From NCBI RefSeq assembly GCF_000972845.2, contig NC_040025.1, forward strand, positions 18,028,399-18,092,398: a stretch of 64,000 nucleotides of DNA, given 5' to 3'. The position numbers and the translations under genes were made by a program. The notes under the pieces are model-generated. The model was not told the origin of the DNA. It did not search any database and was given only the letters and a program-made list of their open reading frames with translations. Origin of the DNA: Larimichthys crocea (Eukaryota; Chordata; Actinopteri; Sciaenidae). Positions 1-12,930 of the stretch are shown piece after piece; position 1 is the stretch's first letter; every line of letters starts with the position of its first letter.

Positions 1-1784
1 TCCCCGTCTCCCTGTTTCATCTGTAGGCCGTCATCTCGCTCTCACTCCCCTTCAGATGACCCAGTACTCTCTGATTCTATTAGCACAATTAATCGTCCAG
101 TGTTGCTGAAGTTTGTGTTATCATTTACCATGTCGCTTATTTGCAAGTATTCAAATGTATGCATCTGTATATATTACTCTCTCCAGTCTAGAGGCTTCTC
201 CAAAGGGTAGAGTGAGGTTGTGAACCTTCCAAACTTCATCACAAGGGGGATTTCTGTCCCTCATCTTCTCCTACATATGTTTCCACTGTCGATTCGATGG
301 AGGCATCAGTAAGCTTGGAAATTTCAGTCTGTAAGTGACGATGAGTGGTAGCATAATTTGAGTGCAGTAATCCATCCACACACTGGAGTATACACCCAAA
401 TGAACACACAAACACATCATAAACACACACATGCACAACAAAGTGGAACAGTGGTGGGTGGTAGGATTCCCTTTGAAACCTGCGGTGTAGAAAGGCTTGT
501 TTGCGAGCGCGCATGCATGAGGGACGTTCTGCATGCTGCGACTCCCCAACTACTTGAAGCTGAACTTTGCCCTTTTCTACACGTTCACTCTCTCTTACTC
601 AGACAAAAACAAGATTAAGTCTGCTCATCTTTACGCCGCACTGACTGCCTTCCAAATGGAAGCCTACACGGACCGTGGGTGGTTTTGGAGCGAGGTGCTC
701 GTTAATTAAAGATAGGCTAATTGCTGGCGCTTCTTAGCCTGGCTTTTGCGGCGCTGATAAGAGGATAATCCTGGAGAGAGAGGCGGAGATCGAACTGGTC
801 CCTGGTAGACCGGGCCTCCTGCTCGACTAGGCTGGAAGAAAATGCACTCCCACTCCTCCAACCCCCCCGTCCTGTATCTGCTTCTTTAAAGAGCAAGACT
901 TGCAACCAGAGTGTATAGAATATTCAAGCAGGCTGCACTCCAGCAGGAGGAAGCCTACTTAAAAGGCTCAGCGACATTAGCCATCGCTTGTTAGGCTGAG
1001 GGTTTCTGAGGCTCTTTTTAAAGCTAAATCCACTGGTTTAGCTGAACTTGGCTGAGAAAAACCAAAGATGGTGTATTGTAATCTAATGGTGACTTTTTTT
1101 GCTCCCTGTATGGAAATTCTCTTGTCACTTTTTCTCTCTGTGGGAAACTCTTGAGAACAACAGCAGCTATATAGCTACATGCCTGAAACGTGTTGGGATT
1201 TTGTACCTTGCTCAAACACAATAATTGGGATCCTTGTTTATGGTCACATCATCAAAATCTGACTAGTTTATCAATTGGACCTTTTCCTCATTCCAGATAC
1301 ACACATACATACGCACAGACATGTAAATAATCACATTTGCTATCCACCTCATATTCACATGACTGAAAGGTTGCATGACCTGACTATCATTCACGCGTCT
1401 CTAACCCATATTTTGTCATGGGGAGTTAGCCATTAGCACTTGCTGGGCTGTTTCCATATGCTGGGCCTCCACAGATCTATAATTCAGGGGTGGCAGATGT
1501 CCCCATGCATTATTCACAAGTGCCGTTCCATGCTGGGCTAGCAAGCGAGCCAGCGGCAGAACCGTCACAAGGTCCTTGCATATAGATGGTAGCTTCCATG
1601 TTGACCTACGAGTGCACCTTCCTCCGCCCTGCAAATAGACCACAGCGAGATTTCCAGAGATGGAGAGTTGCAAGTTGCTTTCTCAGATGACGGATAGCAT
1701 CATGGGATTTGGAAGCCACATAGATACCGTGACGATGGTTGCCTGTTTGGCATGTATAATTGTGACAGTCATGAAATTATTTAT
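1..1784. other. intergenic, no gene seen
   Basis: No supported exon or RNA gene. Short frames at 239-618 and 1416-1673 show no family motif. Base composition is ordinary for a fish intergenic region. Confidence 0.6.
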
Positions 1785-1975
1785 TTAAAGGTTCAGTGTA
1801 TGTTTTCATTAGTGTATAATCACCTGAAAACAAAAACCGCTATGTTTTTGTTACCTTTGAATGAACTTTGTATATCTACAGACGCCACGGGTTCTCTTCC
1901 ATGAAGTCTGTCATGTTAAAGCACCATATTTCTACACTAGCCCAAACACTGACACACCCCACTGACATGAATTTT
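1785..1975. mobile_element. partial MITE-like dispersed repeat
   Basis: I recognise this as part of a very common percomorph repeat. TTTAAAGGTTCAGTGTATG resembles its usual terminal sequence. It is followed directly by its other arm (ATTAGTGTATAATCACCTGA) and the inner TTTCTACACTAGCCC. Most of the middle is rearranged or deleted. Recognition is from memory; a RepeatMasker run would settle it. Confidence 0.55.
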
Positions 1976-4900
1976 GTTGCAAAACTCAGTGGCAACATGT
2001 CTTTTCAACTGATCCAACCAAATCTCAAAGGCTGATATCTTGAAATGAAACCAAAACATTTCTTCACACGTTTCTTTGTAATTTGGGTTTAAAACTTCTC
2101 ATCTCTTTTGATTACACCCAGGATTGTGTAACGCAGCACAGACTATTCAAGATTCTTTGGAGCAGAGGAAGAGGTCAGATTTATGTGTGTGTGCATGAGT
2201 GTGAAGCGTCTACACTGTAAATCACACCTACATACCTGGAGGAGACAGCAGCATTGTGTGGCGATACCCTCAAAGAGTGGGAGATAAAACACACGCATAC
2301 ACAGGCACCTAAGATCACAAGCCGCCGCCAGCGCCAAGCCTGGCCGGCGCTGAACTGGCAACCTGATACCTCCTCCGGAGCCCTGCGGAGGGGGAGAGTG
2401 GGTGTGGGAGAAAGGCTTCCATAAAGTCTGTCCCGCCGGTCGGCCGTAACCTGAGCTCCCAGCAGACAGCCGCGGTGCCTTGCAGTCAGGCGTGGAGGAG
2501 TGTGTGTGTCTTTTTAGTGTGAGTGAGAGGGGACGGGTGACATGCTGCCACACGCTTGTTACCACGCATGGGATCATGGGTCTTTTTGTATTTGTAGATT
2601 ACAAACACACACACACACTAACACTATAACCTCCCCTTGTCTTTCTGTCTTTCTCACAACTTTACGCATACAGTACATCCCCTAAATAACTGTAAAAGTC
2701 CTCTTGGCAACATGTTAATTAATACATTGATTCTTTTTCACACTGACCCTTTTTCTGAAACTGATACTCATGATGAGATGACGGGACCTTTGTCACTGAG
2801 CTTTTCTCTCTTTCAGGCTTTAGACTTTTTTCCAATATCTTCTCCCTCTCTGTGAGCTTCCAACGGGACCGTCATCCAAAACATCTAAGATGTCAGCGAA
2901 CAGAAAACGGCCGTCAGCTGCCATATTGCTTGCTGTTGCTGCCAGGGTCCTGCCCTTTACGGATGTGAATGTGGTGTGTGTGGTTTGGTAGATGGAGAGG
3001 AGGGAGGGCGGTGGTGGTGGTGGTGGTAATGGCCGGGAGAGGCAGGGGTGGGGGTGCTTGTCTCTGGACTGGCAGAGGGACAGGAGCCCCTTGTGCGGTT
3101 GCAGTGGGTGAGGAGGTTAACTGAGCCAGAGCAGAGCCAAGACGCTGCCTGGGATATTGACAGGTTGGAACCTGAGGGCTCCTGCAGGATAGGAACACAC
3201 TGCCAGAGGCTTGGTTACCACCACCGCCTGCCTGCCTCAGAGGGAAGGAGGGGTATAAGAAGGAGAGAGGGATGAAGGGAGGAGTAGGATGGAAAGAGTG
3301 GGTGAAGGCAAAATTCTGAGATTCCGTCCTCTAAAATGTCTCAGACATGACAGGAGTTGACTTGGCTATATGGTAGCAGTCAGTATCACTGTTAATGTTT
3401 TCTGATAACACATCAGAATATGACATGTATGTGCATGTAAAATATCGTAATGAACGTTTATCGCAATTCCAAAACTCTTCAGCCACCTTCAGTATCTCAT
3501 TTATTGTTTTCGAACTTGGATGCAAGAGTTTTGTAAAGCCATAAGATCATATCATCACAGTAGGATACCAGTGAAAGTCAGTAAACAATAATATTGAATT
3601 ATCCCTGAGCCCGAGAGCATGATCCAAATAAAGACATGCCAAGCACAACAGCATAATTAGCAGCCTTTCGTTAAGGATTTTTTTGTAGCTGCACCATCTT
3701 TGCGGAGTTTCACTTCACCGCTGCTTTCACTCAGCGATGAGCTGAGTGTATGGTCTGTGTGGTTCAGGGTCATTTGCCATGGAAACGGTGGAACAGGTCA
3801 GAAGGTGATTGGCTTAGCTGAGGAAGGTGCTGGCGGCTGTTTGTTGATTCTCTGATAGGGGTGACCTACCTCTGACCTCCACACAAATCAATACTGCCTC
3901 CTTAAACTTTCATTTGTCCTCGTTTGCTCATGCTCACCCTGGACTGGGAGCAATTAAAGTATGGCTTTTTCGAGCCTAAAAAATTATGTTCTTAGCCTAA
4001 ATTGAATTTGGATAGAGAGGTATGCATTATTATTTCCTTCTAGTTGAGAGAAGTGCAAAATAATACACTATACATTTCTGTTAAAAACTCTAAGAAGAGA
4101 TTGAATTGTACAGTTTTGCTGCCTGTCAGTATTTCAGGTCTACAGCATATCACAAGTAAATTTAGACGTGAACTAGAATGGCCTTTGTATTGATGTAGGT
4201 GAATACATCGTTGGTAAATTTCCAGTCACGCTATGATTTCAGAGAATACTCTTTGTACTGTGTTTATAGAGAATCTGCATGGTGTAGGGAGTCCCTCCAA
4301 CGCAGGAAAGCCTTTGAGAAGCTCCTTCCTGTATGTTCACCTCCTCTTCATTGCACTTTTGTTTCTATCTCTCCTCTCACCCCCTCATTCTCACTTTCAC
4401 TACCCGTAATCTCCGTGCGTGGCCTGCGAGTTTACTTTGCACCTCTGTTAAGCAGCAGGGTTGTGTGGGCTCATGTATTTTTTTTTCTTCCTCATATCTA
4501 TTTCTCCATTCTGGGGTCACCCTTTTTCCACTCCCCCATACAGGGAATCACCTCACTGAAAGGCACTGTGGTTGATTTAGTGGGTAGTTGCACTGAAATG
4601 TTACAGTCGACCGCAGTATGAGTGACATGACATGCTGTGCTGTTAGTTCCCAAAACTGACAGGTCAAAATACAGTGTGTGTCTCAGAGCATCCTTATTAC
4701 TGTGCATCAGACTCAAGCTTCAGTACTTTATGGCCATATCAATGTAGATGACAGGAATTTGCCTCAATGCAGCTGAGGTACAAAAATGTAAACAGCAGCA
4801 GACATTTGCTGCATAATGCCATTCACAGCTACTGTCACAGATTCACAGTGGATTGTATAATGTCTTATGATCCTATGTATATTATAATAAGTGTCAGCCT

Positions 4901-5015
4901 GTTTTTTTATTACACCACCATGACGTTTTGACAAACGAGTACTACTACAAGTGCTAATTCTTTATATTTTTTGCTCTATGTTAGGTAATAGTATTCTGGA
5001 TATGGTTGGACCAAA
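1976..5015. other. intergenic, no gene seen
   Basis: Contains a GC-richer patch at about 2320-2480 and a GGT-repeat patch near 3010-3050. No supported exon. Frames such as 2143-2577 on the minus strand lack any domain. Confidence 0.55.
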
Positions 5016-5487
5016 GTAGCAACCTCTGTGACTGTAAAGGGAAACCTGCCAAAATATGCAGTTCCTCAAACGGCCACTTGAGGCTGGCTACAGAATGAGT
5101 CAATCTCCATAAGGCCCCATGTAAAATGTCCAACTTCACAGCAGAAATAAATGTTTACAGTCTGGTACAAAAAACAGTTTTGGTCTTTATAGCTAATTTT
5201 CCCGTTCATGACAACTATACTGAGGGTCATTTAAAAAAATAAATACATTCTTAACTATACTAAGGCTTAAAATTATGCATAATTAACAGTGTGGCCACAT
5301 CGATTGACAGTTGGGTGCTGTTACGGATGGCTTGTTTGAGCACCCAGGCGTCATTCTGCTCACGTCTTTGCTGATCTTTAGATTAGTCACGGAGGAAAAA
5401 AAGCAGGACATGGCCAGCGCCACCACGTTCTGAGCTTCAAAACAGCTGTGGGTGATCTCATACAATACACTGTCCATTCTTTATAGT
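5016..5487. repeat. dispersed repeat family A, copy 1
   Basis: First of three copies in this window. It shares AGCAACCTCTGTG, GGCCACTTGAGGCTGGCTAC, CAACTTCACAGCAGAAATAA and a TGTCCATTCTTTATA end with the copies at 12522 and 24565. The copies are diverged, so insertions are old. It is a known type of non-coding teleost repeat, probably a non-autonomous transposon. No coding capacity. Confidence 0.8.
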
Positions 5488-6867
5488 GTCAGTGGTTGGA
5501 CCTTATTTTTTTGCTCAAAATGCCTGATTAAATCCATGCACTTGACAGTTTTTTCATACAGAGTAGGAACGAGATAAAAGAGGGATAATCCACACAAATA
5601 AACACACATTTCCTCTGTGAACAGGCTTGAAATGTTAATTGTATGCACACAATTAAAGCCTAATATTGTCTGCCTTTATACGTAAGCAACTTATTGCTTC
5701 ACAAGAAATCTTAGAACTCACCATTCATTTGATTGTAATAGTACATTTACATAACTCAGGGAAGTCTGTTATTATCAAAATATTTGCAGAAAACCCAATA
5801 CAATCTACTTCTGAAACCGAAGACTCAAAAACAGACTGCTAACCATGTAGCACCTGACATGCATCAATACCCAGCTATCCATCTAACAAGCTGAATTTCA
5901 GTGTAGGGACTGGCCCACAGTGATAAGTTATTCAGCAGGGCTTTTTCACAGCAGACATTTTGGCATGAAGCAGAAAAAGTACAGGTGTAATTAATATCAA
6001 CTGCTTTCAGTTTAGGTGACCCAGTGTCAGCGTCATGGTATTGTGCATACCGTCTCATCTCACATAGTGGAGCTAAGACACTTTTGGTTTTTCTGCTATG
6101 ACGAGTCAAAATGTCTACTGTGAAAATCAAATTATTTATCCAGACTAATAGCAGTTTACAAGTCCACAAAGAATAGAGTTGAATCATATCTAATTTCCGT
6201 CACATCGTTGAGTGAGTCCGTCGACTTCTCTTCAGTCTAAGTTTGGTTTTCACTTTCTCTGCACACCAGGCTTCCTATGAACAATCAATCTGCTCCTCTG
6301 TCCTTGTTTTCCTGTTGAAGCTGTCGAAATAAAACACGTCACTTCTCTCTTCCAGAGAGTTTACACATGGAAATGGTTGGTACTCTTTGATTTAAAAAGA
6401 AATTGTCGTAGGTTTCATGAAGTGAGTATCAGACCCTTCTTTGTTGTATAAATATGTGATGGCGTCAAAATAGAAATTTATTTGGAACTGTCTCATATTA
6501 TTAGTGCAACTCTGGTTATGAAGTCACAACCCCCGCATTTTGTTCTTTCAGATCTGTAACGTGCCGTCTGATGCCTCTGAGCACCTTTTGAGCAACATTA
6601 ACAAATATCAGACTACAGCCTCAACATCACCTGGCTTGTCACCGTACAGTAGACGTGGTTGATTGTGTTTTTGAGTGTGTGTTTGTGTGCGAGTGAGTTA
6701 CAGTACATTATCTCCAGAGAGTTTGGCTGTCGTGGCGTTGGGAGGGCTGCGTCGTGGCCGTGGCTGCGTGGAGCAGCAGCACAGGAAACGCGTCAAAGCG
6801 CTGAAAGCTAACTGGAACCAGATGTCTGAGGCTACTGGCCGGGGGATTCTCACTGTGGAACAAGAGC

Positions 6868-6897
6868 GTCAGCGGGGGAAGTTCGCTTCCCCCTGAC
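6868..6897. other. perfect 8-bp hairpin with TTCG loop
   Basis: GGGGGAAG at 6874-6881 and CTTCCCCC at 6886-6893 pair perfectly around TTCG. A further GTCA/TGAC pairing (6868-6871 with 6894-6897) forms after a two-base bulge. It would be a stable RNA hairpin if transcribed. The function, if any, is unknown. Confidence 0.6.
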
Positions 6898-8740
6898 AGT
6901 CTTGCTGTCTTCTCTGTCTGTCTGTATCTCTGAATCTTTTGTCTTTGGCTTGTTTCCTTCCTTCTCTCTGTCTAAACTACCTGATTTATCTGTAGTTTGA
7001 GGCTAAGGCAGCTGAAAGACTCTGCAGCAGGGGAAGAATAAAATAGCCATGAGGAAGAGAATTTTTTTCCCCTCTATAAAAGAGGACACATCTTCTATAC
7101 TTATGTGGAAACTCAAGACAAAAAAAGATGATGAAAACTGTCATGTGCATCATTCAAAAAATACAAATATGCGATTATATTCAGGAGTCGATGTGTGTGT
7201 GTGTTGCAGTTTTTGGTTTAGTCTGAATAAAACATAACCACTGATCTCACACAACTTTACTGATATAACCCGGCGTACTCTACCATCACTTGTTTTACTA
7301 CCCCATCTCTTTGAAGCTCTCCATAGTGGGAGATGGAGTTGGCCTGCTTTCTATGCCTGGGAGCATTGCCTGCCCTCCTCCGCTTCACTGCCCCCTGACT
7401 TTCTCTCACATATACAGTATAAACACACACACATGCGCATTTAATCACACATGCGCACACACACACACACTCAGGCGTACACTTAACTTATTCACTCATG
7501 CACAGCAATCATACATGGCACGTGCACACACAACGACCCATGCATCGCTGACGCTGTATGTGCATGACTCCAGCTGAGCCTCCAGTCTACCCCGGGCTGC
7601 TGAAGCCTCGCCTGTGTCTTACCCCGGTCTTTTCACCATTGGCAGATCCCCTAACTCAGGCTAACTGAGCGACGGCAGCAACAACACACAGCCGTACACC
7701 CTCCTACGGTGACAAGTGTTCTATAATATCAACTTCTAACAGACAGAAAGACTGACAAACAACGACTTGTGTCACACTCTGAGACAGGACAACAGAAGAT
7801 CATAATCACTGGTCAGAGTATGTTGAAGTGTGCTTGTGCATGTAGATGCATGTCCAGCAGTTGCAGTAAGATGAATACTCCATCACTGTTTGGTCAGAGC
7901 TATTTTCTTTTTCTTCGAGGTGAATCGGCACAGCCTGAAGGTCCTGGATAGCTCTGGGTGAGAGCGGCTTTCAGCAGGCTGTTAGTCTTATCATCACACA
8001 CATATACACACACACACTGTCCCCTCTGACCCAGGCCATTTCCTGCCCCTGGCTGATCTATTGGCTGATGCCTGCCCTGTGACTGTAGAGAAAGAGAGAA
8101 AAAGAGGAGGGGAAAGACGTGTGTGTGTGTGTATGTGTGTGCGCTCGCAGCCTGTCCCAGTGAATCGATATCCGTCTCGTATCTGTGAGCTGTGCCTGAC
8201 CCCTGGCCGACCTTGCTCGGCATTGGTGTTGGAAGCGTTTTTTTTTTGGGGGGGGGGGGTTCTGAAAATGTGAGAGGCACATTGAGTTTTACCCCCTTGC
8301 TAATAGAGGTCTGGGGCCACGGAAGAGTGTGAAAAGTCCTGACTGTGCCAGTCTGAGGAGGAGGTAGCAACAACGTATCTGAGAAATGGTGAAATAACAG
8401 GAAATACTTTGCAGCCGGTCAAAGTATAGTTCAAAGTATAACCCCAGAGATGAGTCCACCATGATTTTAAAACTACAACAATGAATCAGTAACGTATCTC
8501 CGTGGAGATAATGTGGTTTTAAAACTAGTAGAGGAATCTTCTTTAGCTCCATGTTATGGTTTCAGAAAAAAAAGTTTGTACTTTAAATTTTATATGCGTA
8601 AAGCTGTTGTGCTCATAGCTGAGAAAAGCCTCTCAGATTGTGTGTGTGTGTGTGTGTGTGCGTGTATAAGTATATGTGCCTGTGTGTGTGTGTGTGTGTG
8701 TGAGACCAACACAAAACTTGCCTTGACGTCAGTTTGCTAG

Positions 8741-9110
8741 TTGGACTCAGCCTTGCGTGTTGTTGGTGTGCTGATAGAGGTTCCAGCTCCCGGGCTGAGC
8801 GGGGCTGCGGGTGCTAGCCGCCGCCGGCACTAATTGAACCCTGCCGCTAAGGTAAAGGGGGGAGGAGGAGGCTGTCAGCGAGGGAGAGAAAAGGGGAAAA
8901 AAAAGAGAAGGAAGAAAAAAAATAGCGTGGTGAGGGCGAAGTGCCCCTGGGGGTTTGGGTCCCTGCCTGCCTGCCTGCCTGCCTGCCTTTCGTTCTCCAG
9001 CTCCTTCCCCCCTCCCCGTCTAAATAGCCGTGCCGGCGCTCCAGGGCTTCCTGCGCCTTATCTGCTGATAATTGGGCACTGGAGCTCCACAGCTCGCTTA
9101 TGAAATATAG
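8741..9110. promoter_or_regulatory. candidate conserved non-coding element
   Basis: Non-repetitive, GC-richer islands with motifs such as GCACTAATTGAA and GCTGATAATTGGGC flank a CTGC repeat. The texture resembles teleost CNEs. Inference only; alignment to other fish is needed. Confidence 0.3.
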
Positions 9111-10067
9111 ATTCCTGACGGAGGGGAAGGATGGGGGGGAAGGAGGTAAGGTGGTAGAGGGAGTGTGCAGGCAGAGAAAAGCCCCTGGTCGTATCAGAGA
9201 GCGTGGAGCCTTGTGGGCTCCGTGGTGTTGCTCTGCCTCGTTTAGCAAACGCAGCCCCAGTAGTTAGGGCGAAGGCCTCTGAGCAACCCACACTGTCACA
9301 GCCAATTGAAAAACAATGCTTTGTTCTTATTGTTCGTTGCACCCACAACATTCAAAGAACTATGAATTTGTGGGGGTGAATGCTTGTTGTGTAGTTTGTC
9401 ACACAGCGTGTGAAATCTTCTATGCAACTTCATACATGTAGCGGTGAATTGCCCCATATGTAACGCAACGCTCACTCCTCGACAGTTCCTGTTCAGTGTC
9501 TGCACGCTCAGTGATGAAAATGGTGTGAATGAGTAGCCTGCGTAGTTACGGTGTCATTAAAGCATGTCCTGATGAGGGCATGTTATGAAACTCAGTATTC
9601 CTCTGTGTTTGAATGGAAGAGGATGTTATTTTCCTGCAGCGAGGTTGGGATGCTATCTGCAGTCTCATGGGGGAATGTGATTGGATCACAACATGGAGAC
9701 CAAATCCCAGAGAGAGCAGAGCAGGGAATACTCTGCTGGGTGCTCAACACAACGTGGATTCCTCTTATCCAAGGCTACTTTTGCTTTGAGCTTTGAGCAA
9801 GGTTGTTCATTTAGAGTTTAATTTCATGAGAAATATATTGTTACCTCAACTGAGAGACAAATGATTCTGTCCGTAAAAATGAACTATTTAACTATTTATG
9901 TCTCTTAATGGCATAATTTGGAATAAAACTTAGCAGTTGTGAACTTAGAGAAACTTCCTTTAATACAGGATACATTTTCAAGGCTGAATTCAACAGCGTT
10001 ATGGCATCAAAACCTTTTGTTGTTTCGTTTCTTCAGGACTTTCTTGCACTGTCCTCAGATTCATTTT

Positions 10068-10072
10068 ACACA

Positions 10073-10110
<38 letters not shown>
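10068..10110. repeat. compound (CA)n(GA)n microsatellite
   Basis: A CA run of about 23 bases is followed directly by ten GA units. Confidence 0.95.
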
Positions 10111-10679
10111 CAGGTCTGTGCATGTCCCAATTAGTTCGTGAGCGGTTTGGTTAATGAATGGGGAGCTACCTGCTTGGATGTGGGAGGTGGACTTGGGGGA
10201 TGGAGTTAAAAAAAAATACAACCGGAAGGCTTGACATTTTATCCATGAGGTTTTGCAGCACTGCGGTGTTACATTGAGGCTTTAAGCAACCAATATATGA
10301 AGTTTTCTTACACTTACAGGGCAATGTTGCACACTCCTCATTTTGAGGCGATGGAAGAAAAAAAAAAACATGGGCCAGGCTAAAGCAATCTCTGGAGTGA
10401 TTCCCCTCTGCAGCCTTATTTCTGTATGTTTCACATTATTTTTTAAACAATTCCAGCTCACATCTAAATTGTGGCCAAAAGTCAGAGAACCCTATACCCC
10501 AAGTAACGGCTCCATCATCATGTTGACCAAAGTTACCACAGGAGTCAACACAATAATTCACCTGTTACATGTTTGTCCCTCCAAACACCTTTATTTACGG
10601 GGCACAAATACCAGTGGTGGGTTACACATCGATCTTGGCATGAACACACTGCACTCCCAGTTTCATTTCCTGCGGACCA

Positions 10680-11040
10680 CTTGGGCCCTATTGGTCAATA
10701 GCAATTGCAATTCCCTGCACTAGGGCCTAGACAAATTCATTTCAATTACAATTAGCATGGAGGCCCAGGGGCTGATTTATGGCCTTGTTTTCCTTCCCAT
10801 GCGTTCCCCCGCGCATTAATCAACCCCACGCCGGCTCGTGTGATCCTCACTTCATCTACCTGCCAAGGCAGCCGCCCTGCTGTGCATTCCTGGATCCCTT
10901 CCCCTCTTACTTTCCAGTCCAACTCCTGTCCTCCTTTCCTCTGACCGCGCACATAACAGTGGGTGTCCTTAACTCGCACCTGACATAGACCAGGGAGCAG
11001 GGCTGCATTTAACTCGGTGCTGGGGCGTCTGATTGGCACT
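10680..11040. promoter_or_regulatory. candidate conserved non-coding element
   Basis: Contains an ATTGGTCAAT (CCAAT-type) motif at 10690, CAATTACAATTAG homeodomain-type sites at 10743 and GCGCATTAATCAAC near 10811 in non-repetitive sequence. This is the texture of a developmental enhancer, but it is inference. Confidence 0.35.
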
Positions 11041-11656
11041 CATTCATCACGTGTAATGAGCAAATGTTTCTTGGGAAAAATACATGAAAAAAGTTGCAGT
11101 TTCCTTCAGATTTATTCACCAAAATTAGCTCAGTACAGTATAATTTGATTTAGGTGAATTTGATCCTGTGGAATGCAGAATACAGGATACACACCTACAT
11201 GAAGACATAAATCATCATACACTTAGTACTGTCACACATCATACTGTCAGTAAATCATGCTCATTAGATATGTATGGAGTCCGTCCATGTGCTGTAGCCA
11301 ACGACGCAGGTTTGGAGGTTTTCTGTCTTGAAAGGGAAATTATGTTCGAGCCGACAAACACTCTCATCCTTCACTTGACATTTGGTTACCATCAGGCGGG
11401 GATTAAGAGGCCTATTTTGGATAGTCTGGAAACTGTTTGGGACAGAGCAGTGTCTCTCCACTCCTATGCAGTGTCGGAGGCTGAGTCATCCGGGGCCAGA
11501 CGTTTCCACTGGGACAATGTACCAATCCCTGGTGGCCACACTCAGACTTGTTTATACGGCCCCGTCCGCGGCCCCGTGAATCTGGCAGCAGTTTGCCTGC
11601 TTCCAACCTCTGTCCCCTTCCCTGCTCCTTCACCCTTTAACGTTCTACCTCAAAGG

Positions 11657-11678
11657 GTGTGTGTGTGTGTGTGTGTGT
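11657..11678. repeat. (GT)n microsatellite
   Basis: An uninterrupted GT run of 22 bases, followed by a G-rich tract. Confidence 0.95.
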
Positions 11679-12521
11679 TGGGTGGGGGGGGGGCATTGTG
11701 ACCAAGGCAATGGTGCTTCTGTGGAAAGCCAGTTGATTCAGAGGGCCAATAAAAACAGAGGGCAGTGCGCTGCTCAGGGCAGACTAAACATCTGTTCGGA
11801 CAACATCCTGACTCGGGCTTCTCTGACGGGTGGGTGGTGTGCAAGCATGCGCATCTACGCGTACCTGTATAAAAACTGCTGCCACCTTTTCCATCAAAAT
11901 GGAAGGAAATCAAAGTTTCGTGGCTACCACTGAGGTTTGATTCTGTTTTTAGAGTGGACGTCTGATGACCAGAATATAGGTCAGGATTTCAGGGGCTTTT
12001 TTCACTTTACTTATCACATTCACGCCTAGTCTACAGAGTGGGAAGAATGGGAAAACCCACCTTTGTATCAACTGGGGAAATTTCATACATTAGTCCAAAG
12101 TGGTTACCTCCTTGCTAGCCCTGTGGCAAATGGTAATTATCCTCTTTACTGTGTTACAAACTGTATTTGAAGTGGTTCATTGAATGAAAACAGTTTATAA
12201 CTTGTTTTCTAATTCACTTAATTGATTGTAATAGTGTGAATAGTTGGATAATCTTTTGATGTAACTGCCAGTAATTGCAGAGTGGGAGAAATTGTAAATT
12301 GCTGGTATTGTCATCTTGGAAATACAACCAGAAATCTTCCCCTCTCAGCTTTTCGTAATTGCAGTATAAAAGGATGTGAAAGTAGTTTTATAAAGTCCTC
12401 CAAAGGTTCCTCAAAAGTTTGAGGCACTCTGATCTCTAACAGAAGAGAAAAAGCAAATGATTAAAAACAAAACCTTTGTATTGTATTATCTTCACATTGT
12501 GGATGGGTTTGATACGGCACT

Positions 12522-12930
12522 AAGTGGCAACCTCTGTGGCTGTGAAGTGAAGCCAACGCGGAAGTGCCAAAAACTGCAGTTCTTTGAACAGCCACTTGAG
12601 GCTGGCTACAGAATGAGTCAATCTCCATAAGCCCCCATATTAAAATGTCCAACTTCACAGCAAAAAAGTGTTTTATATTTCTTGTTTTAAATTTAGTGTG
12701 CTAACTTTCTGATTATTTTTTTTAAACTCACCTGTTCAAACTATATTAGTGTGGCCGCCTGTATTACAGATGACTTGTTTGAGAACCCAGGCATCATTTG
12801 GCCTGCCTCAGGTCCACTGACAATCCACGTCTTTGCCATGTTTTGGATTAGCGGGAAGTGGAAGAGGCAGGACTAATAACATGAGAAACCTACAGGTGAC
12901 ATCACGCATACGCTGTCCATTCTTTATACT
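12522..12930. repeat. dispersed repeat family A, copy 2
   Basis: Same element as at 5016 and 24565: GTGGCAACCTCTGTGGCTGT, CCACTTGAGGCTGGCTACAG and a CTGTCCATTCTTTATAC end. The central part is AT-rich and differs from the other copies. Confidence 0.8.

Larger units (their letters stand above)
5488..12521. other. intergenic, no gene seen; microsatellites and CNE-like patches
   Basis: Holds (TG)n at 8639 and 8681, T10/G12 homopolymers at 8238-8259, CTGC tetranucleotides near 8965-8989, CA/GA at 10068-10110 and GT at 11657. It also holds a perfect UUCG-loop hairpin at 6874-6893 and CNE-like blocks near 8741-9110 and 10680-11040. The 177-codon frame at 11168-11701 has no family motif and ends in the GT repeat. 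Confidence 0.55.

Noticed and set aside
11168..11701. 177-codon open frame
   Set aside because: No recognisable domain, it ends in a GT repeat, and there is no splice context or codon-level support.
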